Part shown: positions 46,001 to 53,857 of the stretch, one piece after another
How the letters are laid out: each line of letters begins with the position of its first letter
Numbering within the stretch: the stretch's first letter is position 1
Assembly (NCBI GenBank): GCA_037349315.1
Contig: JBAIAC010000042.1
Coordinates: 3,224,001 to 3,288,000 of the forward strand
DNA length: 64,000 nucleotides
Direction of reading: 5' to 3'
Source of the DNA: Chelydra serpentina
Lineage: Eukaryota > Chordata > Testudines > Chelydridae
Made by a program: the position numbers and the translations under genes
The notes under the pieces: model-generated
What the model was told of the DNA's origin: nothing
Seen by the model: only the letters and a program-made list of their open reading frames with translations
Databases searched by the model: none

Positions 46001-46808
46001 GGAGCCCCATTGTGTGCAGGAGAACACCAGGATGAGGGTCTGGTGGGATGGAGGGACCCTGGAGTTCCTGTCGGGGGAGGGGCAGTGTGAGATCTCCATG
46101 CACTGTAGGGAGGGGAGACCCCAGTATGAGGTCGGGGAGCTCCCTGTGGACATGCACCTGGCTCGGTTACACGCCCGTCCACAACCACTGAGCACCAACA
46201 GCCTACAGAGAGTGTTGAGAAAATTGGGGTCCTGTCAGGAAGACACCGGTATCCTAAGAGCCTGTATTTCCCATGCCTTGGACCAATTCGTTCGGGAGCC
46301 CCGGTGTGTGCAGGAGAACGCCAGGCTGCGGATACAGTGGGGCGGGGAGGAGCTGGAGTTTGTCTCTGGCCAGGGGCAGTGTGAGATCTCGGTGCTCCTC
46401 GCCAATGGGGAACCCCAGTATCACATCACAGAGCTGGGAGGGGACAGGCTGGTGACTTGGTCACACAGCAGCCCAGAGCCGCTGAGCATCGCAGACCTAG
46501 CGAGGGTGTGGGCCAGACTGGGGCCCTGGGGGGTGCTGGGTGAGGGGCTGAGCAACTGCTTTGGGGAGGCCATTTCCCAGTTCAGCCGGGAGCCCCGGTG
46601 TGTGCAGGAGAACGCGCGGATGTGGATCTACTGGGACAGGAATAGATTGGAGTTCCTGTCAGGAGAGGGGGAGTGTGAGATCGCTGTGCGATATAGGAAC
46701 GGGAGAGCCCAGTACAGGGTTGGGGAGCTCCCAGTGCACATAAAGCTGGCTCAGTTACACACCCTATCAGAGCCAGAGCACCCACCCCCTGTGAGGCCAC
46801 ATGATTGA
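40098..46808 (+). CDS. Giant tandem-repeat protein, 22 units of about 98 residues, unknown family
   Basis: One uninterrupted exon-like frame of 2236 codons. An in-frame TGA at 40056 bounds it upstream. The ATG at 40140 (residue 15) has the better Kozak context (A at -3, G at +4) and is my preferred start. A pyrimidine tract plus CAG ending at 39953 looks like a splice acceptor, so a 5' non-coding exon is likely. After a half-unit, units begin at Cys codons 40401, 40695, 40986, 41280, 41574, 41874, 42174, 42474, 42759, 43053, 43347, 43641, 43941, 44235, 44535, 44829, 45129, 45423, 45717, 46011, 46305 and 46599. Each opens C[VM]QEN[AT]R[LM], has a strand-rich half (LEFVSGQGQCEISV, PQYHI) and a helical half (PLSVADLVRVRDRLG, LGEAISQFSREP). 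Unit lengths are 285, 291, 294 or 300 bp, always multiples of three. There is no signal peptide or membrane segment, so it is probably intracellular. The last dozen codons and stop come from a decayed junction and an LTR. I recognise no known family. Confidence 0.8.
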   Translation: MSCEPVSAPLCGARMAEHSERAEPTLASGEGKCEMRLCDTDGEPQCHVAEPMGDVCLARLCAHPQPLSMETLQGARDRLEQCGELGSCLDLALERFGREPRCVQENTRLRIQCGGEELEFVSGQGQCEISVLLADGEPQYHITELGGDRPVTWSHASPEPLSVADLVRVRDRLGCWGVLGEELSSFLGEAISQFSREPPCMQENARMGIYWNRGSLEFLSGEGQYMFSVSDQEGSPRYYFHVEALPVHLHVARLRSRKDPLSAEGLFKFHTQLGSDTSALRASLYTAWRGFSREPRCVQENARLRIQCGGEELELVSGQGQCEISVRLANGEPQYHIKELGGDRPVTWSHSSPEPLSVADLVRVRDRLGRWGALGEELSGCLGEAISQFSQEPRCVQENARLRLQCGGEELEFVSGQGQCEISVLLADGEPQYHITELGGDRPVTWSHSSPEPLSVADLARVRDRLGRWGALGEELSGCLGEAISQFSQEPLCMQENARMGIYWARGSLEFLSGEGQYIFSVSDQEGSPRYHFHVEALPGHLYVARLRSRKDPLSADSLLRFHTELGFCRGDTAALRASLYTAWRGFSREPGCVQENARLLISWEGAKEALEFVSGQGQCEIRVSCSAGGAQYHITEKTGEGVLAWTNSHPEPLSIQNLERVRDRLGCWGLLGEELSGCFGEAISQFSREPPCVQENARMRLCWDRGSLEFLSGEGQCEISVAYEEGSPRYYFHVEALPVHLYVARLRFRQDPLSADSLLRFHTELGFCRGDTAALRARLHTAWEGFSREPQCVQENARLLIQWGRRQLRFTSGRGECEICVGRQPQYHVGKIPVHVYVAQLRARRESLSADTLQRVLSELGSCYGDTDALTTCFDRAWLGFIQEPRCVQENARLRIQWGEEEPEFVSGQGQCEISVLLADGEPQYLITELGGDRPVTWSHASPEPLSVADLVRVWERLGRWRGLGEELSGCFGEAISQFSQEPRCVQENTRMGIRWDGGTLEFLSGEGECKINVHCRDGRPQYDVGELPMHMYLARLCTRPEPLSADSLQRVLRKLGSCQEDNGLLRACISHALNQFVQEPRCVQENARLRVQCGGEELEFVSGQGQCEISVLLADGEPQYHITELGGDRPVTWSHSSPEPLSVADLVRVRDRLGPWGVLGEELSGCFGEAISQFSREPPCVQENARMRLCWDRGSLEFLSGEGQCDISVSDQEGNPNYHFHVETLPGHLYVARLRSHKNPLTADSLFKCHTELGFCQGDTAALRASLYTAWEGFSREPWCVQENARLLISWDRGELELVSGQGQCEISVSCSTGEPQYHITEKTWDVFVAWMNSHPELLSIKNLKSIRNRLGGWGALSEGLSGCFGEAISQFSREPPCVQENARMRLCWARGSLEFLSGEGQYIFSVSDQEGSPRYHFHVEALPGHLYVARLRSRKDPLSADSLLRFHTELGFCRGDTAALRASLYTAWEGFSREPGCVQENARLLISWEGGELEFISGQGQCEISVFCSTGEPQYHITEQIWDTFLAWTHSHPEPLSIQNLERVRDRLGHWGLLGEELSGCFGEAISQFSREPPCVQENARMRLCWDRGSLEFLSGEGQYIFSISYQEGSPRYHFHVEALPVHLYVARLRSRKDPLSAHSLLRFHTELGFCRGDTAALRARLHTAWEGFSREPQCVQENARLLIQWGRRQLRFTSGRGECEISVRCVGRQPQYHVRKIPVHVYVAQLRTRRESLSADTLQRVLSELGSCYGDTDALNTCFDRAWLGFSREPRCVQENARLRIQCGGEELELVSGQGQCEISVLLADGEPQYHITELGGDRPVTWSHASPEPLSVADLVRVQDRLGRWGALGEELSGCFGEAISQFSQEPRCVQENARLRIQWGGGELEFVSGQGQCEISVLLADGEPQYLITELGGDRPVTWSHSSPEPLSVADLARVRDRLGRWGALGQDLSGYFGEVISQFSREPHCVQENTRMRVWWDGGTLEFLSGEGQCEISMHCREGRPQYEVGELPVDMHLARLHARPQPLSTNSLQRVLRKLGSCQEDTGILRACISHALDQFVREPRCVQENARLRIQWGGEELEFVSGQGQCEISVLLANGEPQYHITELGGDRLVTWSHSSPEPLSIADLARVWARLGPWGVLGEGLSNCFGEAISQFSREPRCVQENARMWIYWDRNRLEFLSGEGECEIAVRYRNGRAQYRVGELPVHIKLAQLHTLSEPEHPPPVRPHD
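40140..40142 (+). promoter_or_regulatory. Preferred start codon of the giant repeat gene
   Basis: In-frame ATG in context GCCAGGATGG (purine at -3, G at +4), better than the first ATG at 40098 (C at -3). It yields a 2222-residue protein starting MAEHSERAEP. Confidence 0.55.
41574..46598 (+). repeat. Higher-order repeat of about 2.66 kb (nine units) within the giant ORF
   Basis: Units 5-9 (from 41574) correspond to units 14-18 (from 44235) at offsets of 2655-2664 bp. Units 10-11 correspond to 20-21 at an offset of 2958 bp, exactly one 294-bp unit more; the extra unit is number 19 (45717-46010), an L-type unit like its neighbours. Offsets come from matched unit starts and unit-type order. Confidence 0.8.
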
Positions 46809-47872
46809 AATAGGACTGTATGTCTCTGTACAATTGGAACAAAACTTGTAAGAAGTGCCTCCTGTAAGGAATCAATGGAGAAGTTACTATCTATCAAGTA
46901 CGATTGTCCTGTTCGTCTACGTGTATCATCTTTGTATCCGAAGTGATAAATATTGACTCTATACTGACATCCTACCTATGTGTTGTATTCCTGAGAAACA
47001 CCCGCAAGGCAGTTTACATCCAGTCTAGCTAGCCACTTTGAACGGAGTGTTCAAGTTGATGGCCCGTTAAAGAAAACATTTAACTCTCTCAACGGGCCAC
47101 AGAAGAAGCTTGTCACGGTCCCATGAGCCTTCCTGTGGACGCTTTAGCCAGAATATGGATAATGGCTGCTTCTATGACTCATCGAAGGGCCTGTGACTTG
47201 CTCATGTGACCCTGGACTCCATCAAGCATCCTCTCCACATGGGAGAAGGTCTAAAAGACCCAGCCGGGAAGCATCTCTATTTTGCCTCTTTCCTGCTCTG
47301 ATCTCTGACCTGACACTAAAAGGGGCATATTGAGTATGGACTGAGGCCCTTCCAGTCTTTAGGAAATTACCAGAGACTGTACAAGCCAGCCGTCTGTAAC
47401 ATCACTGCTACAAACCTGATGCAAGAACTTTGAAGTGATGATATGTACATGATTTCTATGAGCATTTTAACTCTCTCCTCTTTCTCTTTGCTTATAAATA
47501 AACCTTTAGATATTAGATACTAAAAGATTGGCAGCAGTCTGATTATTGTGTAAGATCTGAGTGATATATTGACCCGGCTGTATGGTTGATCTCTCAGGAT
47601 ATAGAGAACCCTACATGTGATGAAATTGGTTTTCAGTAATCACTCGCCATAGAATCCAGTGTCTGGGTGTTGAATTCAGGCCTGGAATGCCTCAGGAGGC
47701 TGCATTTCTGACTTCTTGTTCACCAGCATGGTGAGACAGACGTTTACTGCTGTTTCTGGCGCGGTGTATCTATGATAGGATATCCACCAGTTTAGAGTGA
47801 GCCTGCCCCATTGCTCAGTGGTTTGTCCTCAATCTGGTATTCTCAGCTGTGACCCACGGAGACATGGTGACA
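46790..47872 (+). mobile_element. Probable solo LTR inserted in the giant repeat gene
   Basis: Non-homologous block splitting unit 22. It starts TGTGAGGCC and ends GGTGACA. Flanks CCCCC (46785-46789) and CCCTC (47873-47877) may be a decayed 5-bp duplication. AATAAA sits at 47497-47502. It contributes the last codons and the TGA of the upstream ORF and probably its polyadenylation site. No internal retroelement genes. Confidence 0.6.
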
Positions 47873-48724
47873 CCCTCCCTATGGAGAGTGATGAGAAAAC
47901 TGGGGTCCTGTCGGGGAGACATCGCTACATCCTACATTCCCCAAGCCTTGAACCAATTCATTTTAGAACCCCAGTGTGCACAGGAGAATGCCAGGCTATT
48001 GATCCAGTGTGGCGGGGAGGAGCTGGAGTTGATCTCCGGCCAGGGGCAGTGTGAGATCTCGGTGCTCCTCGCCGATGGGGAACCCCAGTATCGCATCACA
48101 GAGCTGGGAGGGGACAGGCCGGTGACTTGGTCACACGCCAGCCCAGAGCCGCTGAGTATCACAGACCTAGCGAGGGTGTGGGATAGACTGGGGCACTGGG
48201 CGAGGGGTGGAGCAGCTGCCTTGGGGAGGCCATTTCCCAGTTCAGCCGGGAGCCCCTATGTGTGCAGGAGAATGCCAGGATGCGGATCCAGTGGAGCAGG
48301 AGGAAGCTGGAGTTTCTGTCAGGGGAGTGGGAGTGTGAGATCTCTGTGCAATATAGGGATGGGAGACCCCAGTACAATATTGGGGGAGCTCCCCGTGCAC
48401 ATGTACCTGGCTGGGTTACATGCCCGTCCAGAACCACTGAGCACTGACACCCTACAGAGAGTGAGGGACAAACTGGGGTCTTGTGAGGGAGACAGAGATG
48501 ATCTTAGACACTGTTTTCACCACGCTTGGGAGGGGTTCTGCCGGGAGCCCCCGTCTGTGCAGGAGAACGTCAAGCTGCTGATCCGGTGGGGTGGGGAGAA
48601 GCTGGAATTTGTCTCTGGGCGGGGGGAGAATTTAATCACCGTGTGTCAAGGTGAGGAGGGAAGAATCCAATACATGGTTCAGGTGTCACGCTGGTGGCCA
48701 CGGATTGCTAGACCCCACACATAA
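47873..48724 (+). pseudogene. Severed C-terminal part of the giant repeat gene, frameshifted
   Basis: Begins with the second half of an M-type unit (RVMRKLGSC ... ALNQF) that complements unit 22, which breaks off in its first half. Then come an L-type unit (start at about 47982), an M-type unit (about 48257) and a last partial unit ending RIARPHT and TGA at 48722. The reading frame is lost near 48200 and again near 48381, where a G has been gained. This is the ancestral C-terminus, cut off by the LTR and decaying since. A separate small gene is unlikely. Confidence 0.75.
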
Positions 48725-49370
48725 ATAAACTGCAAAGTATTGGGCAGAGACTAAATATTGGGCAGAGACTAAATATGCGTCTCCACGGGGGCTTTAATCC
48801 GAAGCTCTTTGGTGCTTGTCGGGTAACTTGTAGGATGCAATCGCGTGCCCACACATGGCCCATTCCGTTTTCAGCTCACAAAGTGGGAATACACAGTGGC
48901 CATTTGCTGTGAACTGATAGCATAGCGTCCTCCAGGGACATCCCATTGTCCTTTGCTTCACTCCTGAGCAGCGAGCATTCTGGGACTGTTTTTGCTGTGA
49001 ATTGTGGGAAGCCAGGTGGGTTCAAATGTTTTGGTTTTTTTTTTAAGACTCAGGTTTTTGCTGTCTGTGCCCCCGTGGTTCCTTTCACCCTGGGCTTGCA
49101 CCATTGTCAACCTGCTGCCAGCCAGCCTGGATCCAACACTGCTCCACTCCGCCATGGTGGCAACCGCAAGTACACAGAGGTTGTTTGGTCTGTGTTACAG
49201 CTGTCAAAGCTGGACAATTTGGCCTTGGGCTTCTCCCATTGCACCACCGAGCAGATGATGGGGGAGCAAGAGAGTATTCTGTGGCAGAGACCACGCTATG
49301 TTGGTGGCAGCAGGAGGCAGAGGACGTTATGGGGCTGTTGGAACTAGAGGGCCAGTTCCTGGATCAGCTA
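48725..49370. other. No intact gene; probable Harbinger flank
   Basis: Short tandem duplication near 48740-48775 (ATTGGGCAGAGACTAAAT twice), then sequence leading into the Harbinger relic. No supported coding region. Confidence 0.4.
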
Positions 49371-49379
49371 CACAGCATT

Positions 49380-50060
49380 CAGCGCCGTTTCTGGGCCCGG
49401 AACACCAGCATGGGTCAGTGGGAAAGGAAGGTTCTGCAGGGGTGGGGTGACCCAGCAGCGGCGAGACAATTTCCGGCCGGGGAAGGTTACCTAGTCTGAG
49501 CCCTGGGCAGAACTGACTCCGGAGGTTCAGCATCACGTAGCGACACGCGGTGCCCATACCCACGGGGAAGCGGCTCACCACTGCCCTCTGGAAGTTGGCC
49601 ACTCCATGATGTTAGTGGTCTGTAGCCAACCAATTCGGCATGGGGAGATCAACTGCTGGGGCCATGCTCAGGCAGGTCGGCTGTGCCATTGACAAGGGGC
49701 TGGCCAACCTGGGTAATGCGCAGGAAATCACCGGTGGCTTTGCACACATGGGGCTCCCAAACTGCATCAGGACAGCCAATGGGAACCATGTACTTGTCAT
49801 TTGCCCCTCTAACCAGGGCACAGAATTTGTAAACACAAAGTGGTATTTCATGGTGCGCCAAAGACGGACAAGCAGGCTGGTTTGGGAACGTCCGTGCGGG
49901 TAGGATCTTCCAACACTCAATGCTGTTTAAATTAACGGAGGAAGGGCTGTTTGCCCCTAGGAACACTATGGACATTAATGGCGTGGAGGTTGATCCTGTC
50001 ATTCTGGGAGACCCAGCTTACCCTCTGGTGCCCTGGTTATTGAAGTGACACACAGGCCGC
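49380..50060 (+). pseudogene. Second Harbinger transposase relic
   Basis: Around 49640-49903 the frame matches HARBI1-like transposases (GRSTAGAMLRQV, GFAHMGLPNC), but the first catalytic region reads RTANGNHVLVICP, with Asn where relatives have Asp. VILGDPAYPLVPW near 50000-50035, in another frame, carries the second Asp region. Frameshifts and stops throughout, opposite strand to the 21.9-23.0 kb copy. Confidence 0.6.
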
Positions 50061-50615
50061 GTGGACAGAAAGAAGGAACATTTCACTATGGCCCTGGTAG
50101 CGGCAGAATGGCGAGTGAGAGTGGTTTGGGCCACCTGATGGGCAGATGATGCTGTTTAAGGGACAGGTTGGAAGCAGCAGGAACAATTCAGAACATTGTA
50201 ACCACATGTTGGGTTCTGCACAATAGCTGTGAAAGCAGGACAGCCGTAACAACGGCTGGGAGGCAGAGTAGCCAGCCGTAGAAAACACTAACACCCCGGG
50301 GAGTAGTGTCAGGGATGGCTACTGTTAATAGTTTGAGTTCCATGCCTCTACATGCGCGATGGTTAGGCGGTGGAGAGGGGTGTAAGGACAGGCACCTCAC
50401 AAGCGCTGGGGTATGGTGCATGGGCGGTGGAAGCAGAACAGTCCCTACGTGCTTTTGTAAAATCCTGTGAATTATTTCTCCTTTATTTAAAAGGTTTTTC
50501 TGGGGGCTTGTTTCATAATAAAAACTGTTTACAATCCACCCATCAGGAGGCCTGAGTGCATTTAACTCAGGGTTTGTCTGCAGGGGGCCATGCAGAAAAG
50601 TTAATAATCATTTAC

Positions 50616-51215
50616 TAAAGCTACGTCTACACTAGCACATTTATCAGTAAAACGTTGATCAGAGGTGTGGGAAAACACCAGCAAGGCCGTCCTTACCCAT
50701 AGGCAAAGCAGGCAGCTGCGCAGGGCACCAGGAGATTTGGGGCACCAAACTTCCTGGTGCCCTGCGCAGCTGCGTGCTGCTCCGGCTCTTCCCCAGGGCC
50801 CCCACCCCGATCTGCCCCGCCTCACCTCTTCTCCGCCCCAGCCCCGCCCCCACTCCCCTGAGCTCTGCAGCAGGGCTGGGCCTGCACTCACCGGTGGCGG
50901 GAAGTGCAGACCTGGCCCCAGCCACACCGCTGGTGACTGCTGGGGGGTGGTTCCCCCCCGCCTCAGAGGCGCTGCTGCTTCACTTCTCCCCCCCTCCCTC
51001 CCTCCCAGGCTTGCCGGAATCAGCTGTTTGGTGCGTGGCAAGCCTGGGAGGGAGGGGGGAAAAGCGAAGCAGCGGCACCTCAGGGAAGGAGGCGGAAGCG
51101 GAGGTGAGCTGGGCGGGGGGTGGGCTGGTGGGGAGCTGCTGGTGGGTGCTCTGCACCCACCAATTTTTCCCCGTGGGTGCTCCAGCCCTGGAGCACCCAT
51201 GGAGTCGGTACCTAT
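50616..51215. mobile_element. MITE cluster
   Basis: Starts with GCTACGTCTACACTAG (50622), then a GCAAGGCCGTCC terminus and GGGGCACCAAACTTCCTGG like the MITE at 56879-57204. It closes with a self-complementary GGGTGCTCCAGCCCTGGAGCACCC (about 51174-51200). Individual boundaries uncertain; open frames here are artefacts. Confidence 0.5.
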
Positions 51216-51899
51216 GGAAGGGGTGAAATCAGGGGGAAAGAATTGTTAGGTTGGGTTCACTTTCATATGTTGTGTGACTGGAATCCATGTTGGTTCCAAA
51301 ATGGAGTTTTGTGTTCACCTGAGCTATAGGTTAAGTTTCCCGCTCTTTTGATTTCTCCTGGAGTTGTAAACAACTTCCGGTCAGAACCGATTTTCCCTAT
51401 GGGGTTTCCCAGAAGGGCTTCCCGCCTTTTCTAAGGGGTTTCCCGGGCAAGTGTATAAAAGCTGCCCCGAACACAGCCTCAGGGCTGTCCATCTGAGTGG
51501 CAGCCAGGGACGGTCACAGGTCTTACCTGCAGGCATCTATCCATCCTAGTGATAGAAGGGCTAGGGATTTCCCTCCAACAGCTTCCTCACCTGCAAAGAA
51601 AAGGGAGAAGGAGAAGATACAATACAACACTTACCTTTGTCATCTGTTCTCCTGAACGCCTCATCTTATTTGTCCCACACTTTGTTATAAATGCTTCAAT
51701 ATACTTTATTTGATTTTACCTTTACTGATTGACTCATTATTCAGGGTGGGAGGGCTCCTCTCTGCAGGGGGAGGGATCCTACCAGATGACAGACGCTGGT
51801 CAGGGAGGCCGAACCTAGGGAGACAGAAAGCATAAGGGTCTCTTGTCTTACCACACACTCCTCCTTTGCTTTTCAGACCTTTCCCCCTTAATAGAATGG
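51216..51899 (+). other. Promoter-like sequence, no gene
   Basis: TATAAAA at 51454-51460 followed by GC-rich sequence; possibly a fragment of an LTR. No coding region supported. Confidence 0.35.
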
Positions 51900-52860
51900 A
51901 GATGCCAAATGGGGAGAGGGAGGAGAGGAGAGTGGGAAAGACACAGGAAAATAAACAGGGGTGGGAAATGTGGGCTAGAAAAATGAAGAGTAGAAAAGGG
52001 TGAAGGAAAGTGAACGTGAGCAGGGCAGAGAGATTTATGACGTGTTACTGAAAGAGAGACTGGAGCTTATTAATACCCTATATTAATTCCTGGGCATTGG
52101 TGCTATTGTAGTGCCATTAAGCAAACTGTTCACAGGAGCTGGGGATCTCCTGGCCATGCTGCGGTTATTAAAGCTCCTTCGCGGCTCCTTTTATTTTCCA
52201 GTGACTTACTGTAAATAAAACATTACAAACATTTCTTCCTGTTTGTTCCCTTTTAATTTTCCAGCTGCAGTAGCAGAGTCCTGGGATTTGCTTCCTGACT
52301 AGGTTGTATCCCCCGAACCCCCACAGGGAATATTGCGCCTCTAGGAGGAGAGTTTGGGGTTTACTGTGTGATGTGTCACTCTCCAGCCTGTGCTCTGTCT
52401 CTGTCCTGTACACACCCGTGTCAGTCAGGAATTGCTCAGCTGTGCTCTGCGGAGAGGTGGCTGGTTGCACAGGGGGCAACCCATGCAGGGACTCAGGTGT
52501 TGCAATGCTGAGCATCACAGGGCCTAATTATCAGGCAGCTAGAAAATCACAGGAACAGCAGCACTGTGACCCGCAAAGTTGAGTCAGGGGCCTAAACTCC
52601 CTAGACAGTGCTTGGGCGACACAGGCACCTTACAATGCGATTCACAAAAGCCAGCTCAGTAGGCAGACACCATCTAAGCCAGCCAATGGGAAAGATCAAC
52701 AAGGTGGGCAGGGTGTCCTAAGCCCTGCCCCCTCTCACAGACAGGTGTCTAAATCAGGGCTGCAGAGGGGCGTCTATCTCAGCTTAGCCACCTAAAGAAG
52801 GGAACCCAGCACCTGACATCAGGTGGCTCAGGCGTCTAAGGCGTTTCTTGCTGGAATGAA
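51900..52860 (+). repeat. Orphan copy of TRIM 3' flank
   Basis: Matches 12540-13460, downstream of the plus-strand TRIM gene, in the same orientation, including the TTATTAATxCCxTATATTAATT stretch and AATAAAACATTACAAAC. No SPRY exon precedes it. It suggests a third, mostly deleted plus-strand TRIM copy or a rearrangement. Confidence 0.75.
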
Positions 52861-52954
52861 GTAGGCATCTGCCTCGCTCCACACAAAATGTGGGGGGAGG
52901 AGAAGGAGGAGAGGGGGTTGGTGATGTCACCTTCCTCACAACTTTTACCCCCGT

Positions 52955-53025
52955 GGTTAGAGCACTCAGCTGGCATGTGGGAGACCCAGGTACAATCCCC
53001 CTGTCTAGAGTAGCTCAGGAATGTG
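52955..53025 (+). repeat. tRNA-like SINE fragment
   Basis: A-box-like GTGGTTAGAGCACTCAGCTGG and B-box-like GGTACAATCCCC at the spacing of a tRNA gene, but without a foldable acceptor stem by eye. Probably a tRNA-derived repeat. Confidence 0.45.
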
Positions 53026-53657
53026 TGTACCAAACCAGGGCACAAACCCCTTGCTGGTCGTATGTTCATTTCACCCACTAGGTATCAAGTGTGACCCCTC
53101 AAGCACTATAACAGCCTTAACATGGAGTCACAGACTGTCATATATCCTGCCACTCAGGCAAGCCCGCGTTTTGTGATAGATGGTCCCTTACTCCAACTCA
53201 CCCCAATATTAAGATTACATCCAGTTCCAAAGGACCAGTCAACTTAGCCCGGGTCAGTTGTACCTCAGATCTCTCAAAGACAACGCTCGTAGCCAATCCT
53301 ATAGTAAACTCTCTGAGGATTTATGAACTAAGAAAATAAATACGCGAGTTATTTACAAAGTTAAAGCAGGTATAGAGATCATTTATTTTTGACAAGGAGT
53401 TTTATTCACTTCCCCTCAGAGTTCAAGCGGATGGGAGGAGTGCTTGTGCATGTCTCCTCTTCATGGGTGTGTGTGGAGCAAACAACAAAGTCTTTTGTTC
53501 ACTGATGTCCCATAAGAGCTCGTCTGATGTCTATGGGCCTTCTTTTGTTGGAGAGGAGATGACTCCTGGCGGGTGGCCGGGGCAGGGAGGAGATGCCCGC
53601 CAGTGGGTGATCAGCATTTTTTTCTAGGGCAATGAGATCGGCTTCTCTACCTCGCTC
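53026..53657. other. No gene seen
   Basis: Intergenic sequence downstream of the minus-strand TRIM gene; no supported feature. Confidence 0.45.
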
Positions 53658-53857
53658 ACTGAATGCTCTTTATGGTTTGACAGTCCAGAGGCTGCACAGA
53701 GTTGAGACCTGAAGCAACCTCCAGGGTCACAGAGACAGCATGATAGAAAGTCCACAGGGAGAGGTGATACAGATTAGGGTGTGTGAGGCTAGAGAGACTG
53801 ATCTCAGGACACCCAGTGGGATATTCCAGCCCACCACCCAACCTCCCCCGCTGTGTC

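Noticed and set aside
40262..46743. Many 60-175-residue frames on both strands within the giant ORF
   Set aside because: They recur once per repeat unit as shifted or antisense shadows of the same DNA.
47849..48724. 291-residue frame as an independent small gene
   Set aside because: Only parts are in the repeat frame; it begins mid-unit and changes frame twice, so it is the severed tail of the giant gene.
50601..51249. Two overlapping ~195-residue frames on opposite strands
   Set aside because: Lie in a GC-rich MITE cluster with self-complementary sequence; no domain or splice context.
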